The notes below the pieces were generated by a model that had not been told where the DNA came from, did no database searches, and worked only from the letters and a program-made list of their open reading frames with translations. A program made the position numbers and the translations under genes. A DNA stretch of 20,787 nt from a virus: positions 1 to 20,787 of IMG/VR virus record IMGVR_UViG_3300028925_004935. One strand, given 5' to 3'. This document shows, piece by piece, positions 14,254-20,787 of the stretch. Within the stretch, counting starts at the first letter, position 1; the number at the start of each line of letters is the position of its first letter.

Positions 14254-14254
14254 A

Positions 14255-16693
14255 TTATTCGTTTAATAATGCATTAATTAGTTTGTTTGAACCTTCAGGC
14301 AGCTCCTCTCTTTTCCCTTGTCTTTGAGATATAAGTTTGCTTTGGTCGGAGGTTTGTTGATCTAGCCTGTCGTCTTTACGGGTTTCTTTTAAAACCTCAA
14401 GTTTTTCTTTAAACTCTTTATCGTCCTCTTTAAATCCAAGAGTAGCTTGAGCTTTAAGCATTTCAATTTCTTTAGTAAACTCATGCCTCATTTGCGCCAT
14501 CTTCATATCGACCTGCGCTTGCATTTGAATTTTTTGAGTGTCAATTTGACCCTGCGCTTGCATTTCAGACATTTTAGCTTGTTGTGCCTGTTGTGCTATT
14601 TGACCCTGCATTTTAGCTTGTTGCTCTGAGTTCTGCTGAGCCATCTGCTGCTGCATAGCCATTCTTTTTTTACGCCTAACAACAAGAAGCCTTTCCGCTT
14701 GGTTGATATCTTTTAAACCTCTAACAGCTATAGCGTCTTCTAAATCTAACTCTTGTTGTTGAAGGGCCATCTGGATGTTTTGTTCTAGATAAGCCTTATC
14801 TTTCTCCTCCATGTCTTTTACAACAACTACCCCAAAGTTGTACATTGGAAGGTCTCTGAAAGAAGCTAAAGCCTCCATATTTGTGTCTCCGATAGCGTTC
14901 TCATATATTTTATATAGAACAGATTCAGTAGGTATAATTTGAATGCATTTAACTATATCCTCACATACTTTTTTAAACAAAACCATAGCGGCATTTGTTA
15001 TATCATATATAGCGTTATTACCTGCAGCTATAGCTTGATTTTGAACACCAACTAAAGCATCACCTTTAGGGGAAGAAGCGTCCATTGCTTCATTGATTCC
15101 CGTTGTATCTCTTATTAAACCTAAGTAATGGTTATATAAACCTACAAGTTCATTAATGTTTCTTATGCTATTGCTTATCTCTCTAACAGGAGGGTTTTGG
15201 AATCCACCTTCGGGGTTTTTACTTCTGTAATAAAAAACACCTGTCTGCTCATATATGTCATGAAGATCTAAAGGCTGTAGCTCTCCACCTTTTCCTAGCT
15301 GTACATTCTCTAATCCTTCTATATCTATAATCAAACCATCTGGTTTGGCTTTTGCTATAGCTTGCTGTATCTTTAAGTGAGTAAGCTGAAGCATATCTGC
15401 AAATCCCACACAGCTATTTACCATAGATTTTGGCATCATGTTACGGATATTAGTTGCCGTTACAGAATAAGACAATGTAGCCTTAGATATATCGTGTATA
15501 TTTTTAGGTACGTTCTTAGTTTTGCCATACCCAAATAAATAATCACAACCTAAAACATAACTTCCGCCATAAACAGTAGACACCTCTAATTTATGAGGGG
15601 TTCTCTCAAACACACTGTTCTTGTTAGGTTGCTCCTCAAAGCCTTTAAAGTAAAACCCCGTGTTGCCATGTTTGTTTTCTTTTTCTTCAAAATGAATGCA
15701 ATCGACAGAAATAAACTCAAAGTCTAAAACCTCAACCATATAATCGTCATATCCAAATGAGGTCTTACCTAGGGCTTGACTATAGTTGTTCTTATTGTAT
15801 TTTCCAGAATCATTACCATTTCGGCCTTTAGATTTCTGAGCAATCTTTTTGTAGTCCTCCTCATTTAATTCCTCTCCAGCTAAACGTTTTAACTCTTGTA
15901 TAGAGATTTTTTTTATGTGCCCAGCGTATATAAGATCTTCGAAATTAGGGTCTTCTGTGTAGCTATGTATAAACATACACGGATCTACGTAAGATGTTTT
16001 AATGCCTTCGTTTGGATCGTTTGACCTTTTTACTACAGACATACCTAGAGTAGCCAAGTCATTTACACATCTTCGGAAAGTATTATCTACGAAGTTATTC
16101 CACGTAAGAGTAAGTTCCGTCCCTAGCTGAGCCGATATCTCCCCGTCTGTTTTAACGTTAGTGTCAAATAAAATCTCCGCTTCTTCTGGTGTATCTGGAA
16201 TAGAATCTGGATCCATATCTAAAACAACACCCGTCTTATCTTTTAGCTCTTTAAGTTTATCCTTAGAGTCAACTTGCTTTAAAATCCTTTTCTTTTTTTC
16301 ATTTTTTTCAGAAGAAGATAAAGGGTCTACCGCTTCTAAATTAGGATAAGGATTAACAGACAATATCTTGTTAACTACAATTCTTACGAATTTAGGTAGA
16401 ATAGGGACTGGGGTGTAATCCATATTTAACAAAGCTCCGTCCGCTTTATTTGGATTCAGGGAATTTAATAGCTGCTTATATATACTTGTATCTTGAACCC
16501 CAATAGCATAATCTCGGTCTTTCTCAAAAGTTTTATTTCTCTTACCTACTAAAGAAGAATCGTCCGTAGTTTTTCCCCATTGAGATTCAATAGCTTTAGC
16601 GTACTGAACACCATATTCTTTCTTTTGCTTTAATTCCGTAGATTCTAATGGATCTGGGAAACCCTGCTTGCTTTTATTCTCGTTATTATACAT
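14255..16693 (-). CDS. Portal protein
   Basis: 812 residues, directly downstream of the terminase gene, where portals sit in most tailed phages. The N-terminal region has QKKEYGVQYAKAIESQW and DRDYAIGVQDTSIYKQLL. Residues 85-130 (PVPILPKFVRIVVNKILSVN) match the early helical part of portals. The centre carries typical portal stem/wing features (SYVDPCMFIHSYTEDPNFED, NHYLGLIRDTTGINEAMDAS, GVQNQAIAAGNNAIYD). Residues ~670-790 are a long Gln/Met/Lys coiled coil (MQQQMAQQNSEQQ, then AQMRHEFTKEIEMLKAQ), which may form an extended barrel reaching into the head. At 812 residues it is larger than most portals, closer to podovirus or crAss-like lengths. Assignment rests on order, length and the RDTTGINEA-type segment common in portals. 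Confidence 0.85.
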   Translation of the reverse strand: MYNNENKSKQGFPDPLESTELKQKKEYGVQYAKAIESQWGKTTDDSSLVGKRNKTFEKDRDYAIGVQDTSIYKQLLNSLNPNKADGALLNMDYTPVPILPKFVRIVVNKILSVNPYPNLEAVDPLSSSEKNEKKKRILKQVDSKDKLKELKDKTGVVLDMDPDSIPDTPEEAEILFDTNVKTDGEISAQLGTELTLTWNNFVDNTFRRCVNDLATLGMSVVKRSNDPNEGIKTSYVDPCMFIHSYTEDPNFEDLIYAGHIKKISIQELKRLAGEELNEEDYKKIAQKSKGRNGNDSGKYNKNNYSQALGKTSFGYDDYMVEVLDFEFISVDCIHFEEKENKHGNTGFYFKGFEEQPNKNSVFERTPHKLEVSTVYGGSYVLGCDYLFGYGKTKNVPKNIHDISKATLSYSVTATNIRNMMPKSMVNSCVGFADMLQLTHLKIQQAIAKAKPDGLIIDIEGLENVQLGKGGELQPLDLHDIYEQTGVFYYRSKNPEGGFQNPPVREISNSIRNINELVGLYNHYLGLIRDTTGINEAMDASSPKGDALVGVQNQAIAAGNNAIYDITNAAMVLFKKVCEDIVKCIQIIPTESVLYKIYENAIGDTNMEALASFRDLPMYNFGVVVVKDMEEKDKAYLEQNIQMALQQQELDLEDAIAVRGLKDINQAERLLVVRRKKRMAMQQQMAQQNSEQQAKMQGQIAQQAQQAKMSEMQAQGQIDTQKIQMQAQVDMKMAQMRHEFTKEIEMLKAQATLGFKEDDKEFKEKLEVLKETRKDDRLDQQTSDQSKLISQRQGKREELPEGSNKLINALLNE

Positions 16694-16718
16694 CCTTAAG
16701 ATATGGTATTTCTATTTA

Positions 16719-16727
16719 GCAAATATA
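16719..16727 (-). promoter_or_regulatory. TATATTTGC motif, possible -7 promoter element
   Basis: The minus strand reads TATATTTGC in the 39-base spacer between terminase and portal, about 26 bases before the portal ATG. It matches the Bacteroidota TAnnTTTG -7 box and is identical to the copies at 1727-1735 and 8543-8551. A -33 TTG is not obvious, so it could be an AT-rich coincidence. Confidence 0.35.
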
Positions 16728-16732
16728 GTAAA

Positions 16733-18850
16733 TCATCCGATTACTTGATATCTCCTAAAGAATCGTTTTTCAGACAAGTCAGAAGTCTTTTTAGACTTAG
16801 CTTTTTGCGCTCCTAATAGAGCTAATCCAGAGCTAATCGTAAGGTCATATTTAGTTCTATCGTCTATCTTATAACCTATCCAATCCTCTAGTGTTTTATT
16901 AAAATACATTTTTCCAACATCTCCCGTTTCTCTATTTGTTCCTACATGGTCATGTATAAAGGCCTCTATAGCATGTGCGTGAGCTTGGATTACATCTTGT
17001 GAGTTAGATGGGATACCTTTTGTTTTAGATTTCATTCCGCTAGCGCTGATTAAATGCTTAGGCCTATCCATTAAATACCCGTCATACCCTCTGGCTTCAA
17101 AGTGCCTTGCGATACCATATTTGTTATTCTCTATTAATATAGGGTAACCATAAAACACAGAGGCCATTAAAACATCTTCGTAGAATATTTTAGCTAAAGG
17201 AGGTCTTGAAGCATACTCTAGTACAAACATGTTGCAAGGGTGCTCCATGTGAAACTTGTTGTATAGATGTAAGGAGCCTTTTGATCCTCTCCCGTCTACA
17301 GTAGCGTCAAGATCATACGAGTCAACTCCACCCACTCCAAAATTTGAATGAGGAGCTACCCTCTTGCCTCTCTCTGTTTTCTTTTGGTTTCTAAAATCAG
17401 GAGGTGGCATCCAGGCAATTTTAAATCTACCCTGAACGTTTGGGCTAAATACTACCTCAGTGTCTTTTACCCCTCCTTTCCAGACAAAGTTTCCCGCAAC
17501 AACAGGGTTAGGAAACAGCTCGTCGTTATGCTCTATCTGTTCATAGATCTGCCCGATGTTAAATACACTCCCTTCTATACTATCCCTAAAGGCTTCGTCT
17601 TCCGTAAAGGGGAATTGCCTGACCACTTCGTTTAACTCCGAAGCATCGTTTTTTAAAGAGTCTCTTTCATTCTTTAAGAATGTTTTAGCCCCGATATAAA
17701 TGTACTCGTTATCTATACCTTCTGTAGTATCTATAGGGTCTTCAACTATTGGGTGACCAAACTTATCAAAGAAACCTTCTAGAGAATTATATGCAGGAAT
17801 AAAAAGTCTATATAGACCAGTTCTAGTCCTCCCATTCGCGTTCCTCTCCAAAGGATTTGAGTCCTCCCAAAGATCCTTGTATTGACTTCCCCCTTTGTCC
17901 ATTGGGTTTACCGTGCTTCCGACCATTGCCTTCCCCACGATTTTTCTTCCGACGATCAAACAAGTCCTCTGAATCCTCCAAGCGTCTCTTATGTCTGTAG
18001 GTCTTTCCCATTTTCCTGCTTCATCTAAATACAACAGGTGTAACTTCTCCCCGTCATATGCGTTATTTGTTGTGTTTTTCCAATTTATAACCGTGTTCAA
18101 AGCTTCCCCCATTTGAGAGGTTTTGTTCTTCTTGGTTATTCTTTTCGATGGCTCTCTAAAGGCCAGCTCCATACGCGGATTGGTTGTACCGTCCTGGATA
18201 GGCTTAAAAAAGAAAGGGTAGTTTCTAAACATAAAAACAACCTTCTTCATAAATATATTTTCTTGGGCATCCTTACCAGTCTTAGACTGAATCCCCATAA
18301 GTTTGTCTTTGACTTGCGTCCCTTCGTCTACAAGCACAGATGAACACATATTTGTGTACCCACTACGACGACACTTAGTATATAGCTGACCTATACATCT
18401 AGGATCAATTTCACACGCCGCTAAGTGTAAGAAGATATCTCTTTGGAAGTTTAAAAAATACGGGTAACCAATATCCATCTTGGTCCACTGTATCATCATG
18501 TAGTGCCGCCCCGTAATATATGTAGCTGTGCCGTTGTTATAAAACCAAAAACCCTCACGCCTACGCCTAAACTCTTCCTCGATATATGGACGAAACCTTG
18601 CTCTAAACTCTCGTGGCATTTCCGCCCACTCATCCATAGAACGAATACGAGACAGTTCCTGCGGCATAAGTACCCTTCCCCACATTTGCATAGAGTTTGG
18701 TTCTTTATATCCTGAAATTTCTTTTTTCGGAGGCCTTTTTGGAAGGCAAATGAGTAGCCCACCGAGTTCAATAAGCTCACCTTCCGTACCGTTGGGACAA
18801 ATTTTAACAGCTGGTTCTTCATACTCTTTAACATCTAAAAGTATACTCAA
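16733..18850 (-). CDS. terL: Terminase large subunit (DNA packaging ATPase/nuclease)
   Basis: 705 residues, at the upper end of the family. Residues 159-166 read KCRRSGYT, a deviant Walker A in which the usual GK(S/T) lysine is Tyr and a Lys starts the motif; I recall lambda gpA having the same layout (KSARVGYS). Walker B is LLYLDEA (273-279), followed by the coupling motif GSTVNP (311-316). FTEDEAF at 416-421 marks the linker. The RNase H-like nuclease shows GVDSYD (508-513), IENNKYG (573-579) and a C-terminal KYDL (667-670) as candidates for the acidic metal ligands. It pumps DNA into the prohead through the portal and cuts concatemers. Its ATG overlaps the zinc-ribbon gene stop by 4 bases; no recognisable small terminase is adjacent. 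Confidence 0.9.
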   Translation of the reverse strand: MSILLDVKEYEEPAVKICPNGTEGELIELGGLLICLPKRPPKKEISGYKEPNSMQMWGRVLMPQELSRIRSMDEWAEMPREFRARFRPYIEEEFRRRREGFWFYNNGTATYITGRHYMMIQWTKMDIGYPYFLNFQRDIFLHLAACEIDPRCIGQLYTKCRRSGYTNMCSSVLVDEGTQVKDKLMGIQSKTGKDAQENIFMKKVVFMFRNYPFFFKPIQDGTTNPRMELAFREPSKRITKKNKTSQMGEALNTVINWKNTTNNAYDGEKLHLLYLDEAGKWERPTDIRDAWRIQRTCLIVGRKIVGKAMVGSTVNPMDKGGSQYKDLWEDSNPLERNANGRTRTGLYRLFIPAYNSLEGFFDKFGHPIVEDPIDTTEGIDNEYIYIGAKTFLKNERDSLKNDASELNEVVRQFPFTEDEAFRDSIEGSVFNIGQIYEQIEHNDELFPNPVVAGNFVWKGGVKDTEVVFSPNVQGRFKIAWMPPPDFRNQKKTERGKRVAPHSNFGVGGVDSYDLDATVDGRGSKGSLHLYNKFHMEHPCNMFVLEYASRPPLAKIFYEDVLMASVFYGYPILIENNKYGIARHFEARGYDGYLMDRPKHLISASGMKSKTKGIPSNSQDVIQAHAHAIEAFIHDHVGTNRETGDVGKMYFNKTLEDWIGYKIDDRTKYDLTISSGLALLGAQKAKSKKTSDLSEKRFFRRYQVIG

Positions 18851-19035
18851 AACGTCTGCCCATATCTATTAGATCTAAACCCAGGTGCGCCAGATTTTGG
18901 GTTAGCTAACGTCATATATTTCTCGCATTTCTCGCATTGGACGTCATGTATTACACCTTCCCCTTCAATATGCCTTATTGTTACGCCTGATTTATCTACA
19001 ACTTCGTCGTTGCAATCACATTTATACTCTGCCAT
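18847..19035 (-). CDS. Small zinc-ribbon protein upstream of terminase
   Basis: 62 residues from MAEYKCDCNDEVV. An upstream in-frame Met at 19107 would overlap the lipoprotein gene for 68 bases, so I choose 19035. CxC at residues 6-8 and CEKC at 34-37 are four potential zinc ligands. Between them SGVTIRHIEGEGVIHDV looks like the ribbon strands. The C-terminus GAPGFRSNRYGQTF is a basic, aromatic tail. The gene overlaps terL by four bases (ATGA), which suggests that the product is made in step with the terminase. A role in DNA recognition during packaging, perhaps replacing a classical small terminase, is a guess. Confidence 0.72.
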   Translation of the reverse strand: MAEYKCDCNDEVVDKSGVTIRHIEGEGVIHDVQCEKCEKYMTLANPKSGAPGFRSNRYGQTF

Positions 19036-19039
19036 CTTA

Positions 19040-19249
19040 TTAAAATTCAGCTCTAATGTAACCTCCTGCATGCTTGTACGGGGACATGTATTTTGGCGCT
19101 GGGCCATCGCAACACCATTCGGCGCCTCCTCCCCAAGAGTCTATACACCAGCATTGATTGTAATGTCTCGCTTGAGACCTTCTGTGTTTAGTTTGCACAG
19201 AACATGACGCTAATAATATAGCAGACATAAAGATAAGTAAATATTTCAT
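19040..19249 (-). CDS. Small Cys-rich phage lipoprotein
   Basis: 69 residues. MKYLLIFMSAILLASCSVQT is a lipoprotein signal: charged start, hydrophobic core and LLASC lipobox with lipidated Cys16. The mature part is short and Cys/Trp-rich (YNQCWCIDSWGGGAEWCCDG), then PAPKYMSPYKHAGGYIRAEF. The four extra Cys may form disulfides in the periplasm or on the surface. The gene ends 5 bases before the zinc-ribbon start. Small phage lipoproteins often block superinfection or act as outer-membrane spanins; spanins have a partner gene with an inner-membrane anchor, and none is adjacent here. Function is therefore open, but the lipoprotein call is clear. Confidence 0.8.
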   Translation of the reverse strand: MKYLLIFMSAILLASCSVQTKHRRSQARHYNQCWCIDSWGGGAEWCCDGPAPKYMSPYKHAGGYIRAEF

Positions 19250-19273
19250 TATATATATATTAAATTTAATAGC

Positions 19274-19501
19274 TTATACGCTATTCCTTTTTTTAGGCCT
19301 GTTGTTAGCTCTGTTTTTAGACTGAGCTTGAAGTCTAGTCTTACCCCCTTTACTAAAATGAGCCTCGTCTAATCCGTCTCCGTTCCCGTAATTTCCTTTT
19401 TCTCTGTTAATTTGATTTAGCTCCGCGCGATATTTTTTAGCTTTAAGCTTAGATCCGTACTTAGCGTACTCCTTTTTATAATCTCTTTTTATAGCTTTCA
19501 T
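19274..19501 (-). CDS. Small basic phage protein, HNH-like remnant family
   Basis: 75 residues. MKAIKRDYKKEYAKYGSKLK leads into KKYRAELNQINREKGNYGNG, then DGLDEAHFSKGGKTRLQAQS and KNRANNRPKKRN. I recall short basic proteins of marine phages with the order R-x-x-LN, NG(D)G-x-D-x-x-H, GG and Q-x-x-xNR, which look like HNH nuclease remnants. Here GDGLDEAH and LQAQSKNRANNR match, but the full metal-binding pair needed for catalysis is not seen. It lies between a T9SS protein and the lipoprotein. Nucleic-acid binding is likely from charge; nuclease activity is doubtful. Confidence 0.65.
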   Translation of the reverse strand: MKAIKRDYKKEYAKYGSKLKAKKYRAELNQINREKGNYGNGDGLDEAHFSKGGKTRLQAQSKNRANNRPKKRNSV

Positions 19502-19531
19502 AACTCTTGCAATATACTAAAAAAAATACAG

Positions 19532-20704
19532 TTAGCGAAATATTGTTACAAGCCCTTGCAGCTGGGTGGCTTTTCCAGACTGAGTCGCGTTAAGCTTCCA
19601 AGTATAAACCCCATCAGGGCACAACCAATGTTGAGAAAAACTTGTCCCTGTCCAATAACCCATTGGATCGGTTATTTCTTTTACAAGCGTCCCCCATCTA
19701 TTGTATATCTGCATATTCCACGTTAACCAACACGTTGGATCGGTTATTGCATAAAATACATCATTGACCCCATCATTATTAGGGGTAAAAGTATTAGGAA
19801 TGAAAATACTGTTATCGTCACAGTCATTAATCCCGCCTCCACCATCTTCACAAGGTAAACCTGTATAGCAATCTATATATTCAGTTGAAAATACATATTC
19901 AGTAAGCGTTAAAGTATCTGTAACATAAACGTAATTATCTACAACTACGTCTACATACATCGTATCGGTTAAATAAATATACTCGTATTCAACAAGAGTA
20001 TCTGTTATATAAACTAATTGTAATAAATATTCTATTATAGTATCTGTTGTTACCCACTCTACATCTATATACTCAATTATTGTATCTGTGATGTACTCGA
20101 TAACTTCTACGTCTACATACACTGTATCACATGCAGGCAGAGCACAATTAACAACGGTGTTATTAGAAAGATCTACGTCAGGGTAGTTCTGCGTTTGGTT
20201 AAACCCTGGATTTACCGCCCAACCGCCATCATCTATAAAAGCTGTGCGAGATAGATTAATCTGCCATACAACTAACTCAGTACATAGCGTATCGTTAGCT
20301 AATACCTCAGTCCAACAATCACTTGTACTTGCCCCTGTATCATAGACATTAGCACTCCAAGTATCCCCACTCTCTAGCATTTGATTTCCATAAAGAGTAA
20401 AAACTTTAAACGTCCATCCTGGGTGATTGACTCCAGTCAAACAATCCAACCAATTATAATCCAACCCTTCTACATGCAACCCTAAAACTATTGATGAGAC
20501 TGTTTCGTTATTAGTTACGTACGGACTAGAGCTATTCTCACACGTATTACCTTCAGTTGTAAATTCATTGCAACCACAGTTCTCACTGTTAATAGCCTCT
20601 ATAACAATATCCCCTGTTATAGCATCCCAACTACTTATAGCTACATCGCATTGTGCAGATAGCGTTGGAACCCATAAAGCTAATAGATATATTAATTTTC
20701 GCAT
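19532..20704 (-). CDS. Secreted T9SS type B (gliding-motility-type CTD) protein
   Basis: 390 residues. Residues 1-18 are a signal peptide (MRKLIYLLALWVPTLSAQ). Residues 19-190 form a Cys-containing beta domain (SNCs such as ENCGCNEF, NSSSPYVTNNETV, WTEVLANDTLCTELVVWQIN). Residues 192-279 are a stalk of degenerate (V/I)TDT..EY repeats. Residues 300-390 are a type B sorting domain: IFIPNTFTPNNDGVNDVF, MQIYNRWGTLVKEI, then WLCPDGVYTWKL and LVTIFR. This is the CHU_C/gliding-motility-associated domain, which directs export by the host T9SS, often with an adjacent SprF-like partner; none is adjacent here. The ATG overlaps the stop of the preceding secreted-protein gene by 13 bases. Presumed cell-surface or adhesin role. 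Confidence 0.88.
   Translation of the reverse strand: MRKLIYLLALWVPTLSAQCDVAISSWDAITGDIVIEAINSENCGCNEFTTEGNTCENSSSPYVTNNETVSSIVLGLHVEGLDYNWLDCLTGVNHPGWTFKVFTLYGNQMLESGDTWSANVYDTGASTSDCWTEVLANDTLCTELVVWQINLSRTAFIDDGGWAVNPGFNQTQNYPDVDLSNNTVVNCALPACDTVYVDVEVIEYITDTIIEYIDVEWVTTDTIIEYLLQLVYITDTLVEYEYIYLTDTMYVDVVVDNYVYVTDTLTLTEYVFSTEYIDCYTGLPCEDGGGGINDCDDNSIFIPNTFTPNNDGVNDVFYAITDPTCWLTWNMQIYNRWGTLVKEITDPMGYWTGTSFSQHWLCPDGVYTWKLNATQSGKATQLQGLVTIFR
19868..20131 (-). repeat. Coding repeat: (V/I)TDT-EY stalk in the T9SS type B protein
   Basis: Residues 192-279 repeat the motif TDT(I/L/M) followed by hydrophobic-EY, as in EYITDTIIEY, TTDTIIEY, YITDTLVEY, YLTDTMYV and YVTDTLTLTEY. The period is near 12-17 residues. 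It suggests an elongated beta stalk separating the N-terminal domain from the sorting domain. Confidence 0.7.
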
Positions 20705-20787
20705 ACACCGTAGCTTGATAAAAATAATAATAAATCTTGAACGTCTACCGTTCCACTATCATCCAAGTCCCCAGGGCATGTATCCTC
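20692..20787 (-). CDS. C-terminal end of a secreted protein with dockerin/EF-hand-like motif (partial)
   Basis: The last 31 codons of a gene that begins outside the right edge; TAA at 20692. The visible part is EDTCPGDLDDSGTVDVQDLL followed by LFLSSYGVCEN. CPGDLDxDGxVxVxDLLxxL-x-YG is the calcium-loop and helix pattern of dockerin-like or EF-hand-like C-terminal modules, frequent in secreted proteins of marine Bacteroidota. It overlaps the start of the T9SS type B gene by 13 bases, so both are probably co-translated. The rest of the protein and any signal peptide are not in the window, so its true length and role are unknown. Confidence 0.7.
   Translation of the reverse strand, partial: EDTCPGDLDDSGTVDVQDLLLFLSSYGVCEN

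Noticed and set aside
19036-19107. Longer start for the zinc-ribbon protein
   Set aside because: It would overlap the lipoprotein gene by 68 bases, and the added 24 residues lack the composition of the remainder; the Met at 19035 gives a compact ribbon and a 4-base gap.
11560-20787. Host chromosomal fragment or chimera explaining the T9SS proteins
   Set aside because: The T9SS genes lie on the same strand, overlap or abut phage genes by a few bases, and both flanks hold phage genes, so they appear to be part of the phage operon; read-level checks would still be needed to be certain.

Overview
This window is a 20.8 kb piece of a tailed double-stranded DNA phage (Caudoviricetes) that most likely infects a marine Bacteroidota host of the Flavobacteriia type. 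The phage call rests on a large terminase, a large portal protein, a scaffold-like protein followed by a probable major capsid protein, and a fiber-like protein. The host call rests on two proteins ending in type IX secretion (T9SS) sorting domains, one type A and one type B, because T9SS is known only from Bacteroidota. It is also supported by A-rich leaders without clear Shine-Dalgarno sites and by TATATTTG (-7 TAnnTTTG) motifs in spacers. Every gene I accept lies on the minus strand, so transcription runs from high to low coordinates; genes are tightly packed, often with 1-4 nt overlaps. No gap exceeds 100 bases. I saw no tRNA, CRISPR array, integrase or insertion sequence.

Layout in transcription order. 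(1) 20787-19040: the tail of a secreted protein with a dockerin/EF-hand-like motif, a T9SS type B protein with a repetitive Thr/Asp/Tyr-rich stalk, a small basic protein and a Cys-rich lipoprotein. (2) 19035-13577: a small zinc-ribbon protein, terminase large subunit, 812-residue portal, an Ig-like protein and a 56-residue Ser-rich protein. (3) 13563-9448: an envelope-directed cluster made of a 667-residue T9SS type A protein, a small basic protein, a probable outer-membrane beta-barrel, a Lys-rich small protein, a single-pass membrane protein and a secreted thioredoxin-fold protein without CxxC. (4) 9448-8569: three small Lys-rich proteins, one of the DUF6321-like type. (5) 8524-6530: four tandem paralogs of a ~135-residue beta-rich domain, one with a ~100-residue insertion. 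(6) 6516-2805: two unknown beta-rich proteins, the scaffold-like protein and the capsid protein. (7) 2779-1: two ~100-residue paralogs flanking an unknown 199-residue protein, two intrinsic terminators, and a fiber protein whose N-terminus looks like a third copy of the ~100-residue domain and whose C-terminus lies outside the window.

The most unusual point is that a packaging/capsid operon carries a set of predicted envelope and surface proteins: two T9SS cargos plus a truncated neighbour, a lipoprotein, a beta-barrel and a secreted thioredoxin-like protein. A plausible reading is that the phage uses the host's own type IX secretion route during infection to remodel the cell surface, or to display phage-encoded adhesins. 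That function is inference; the domain calls are read from the protein sequences. Names and family statements come from memory and pattern recognition, with no database search.
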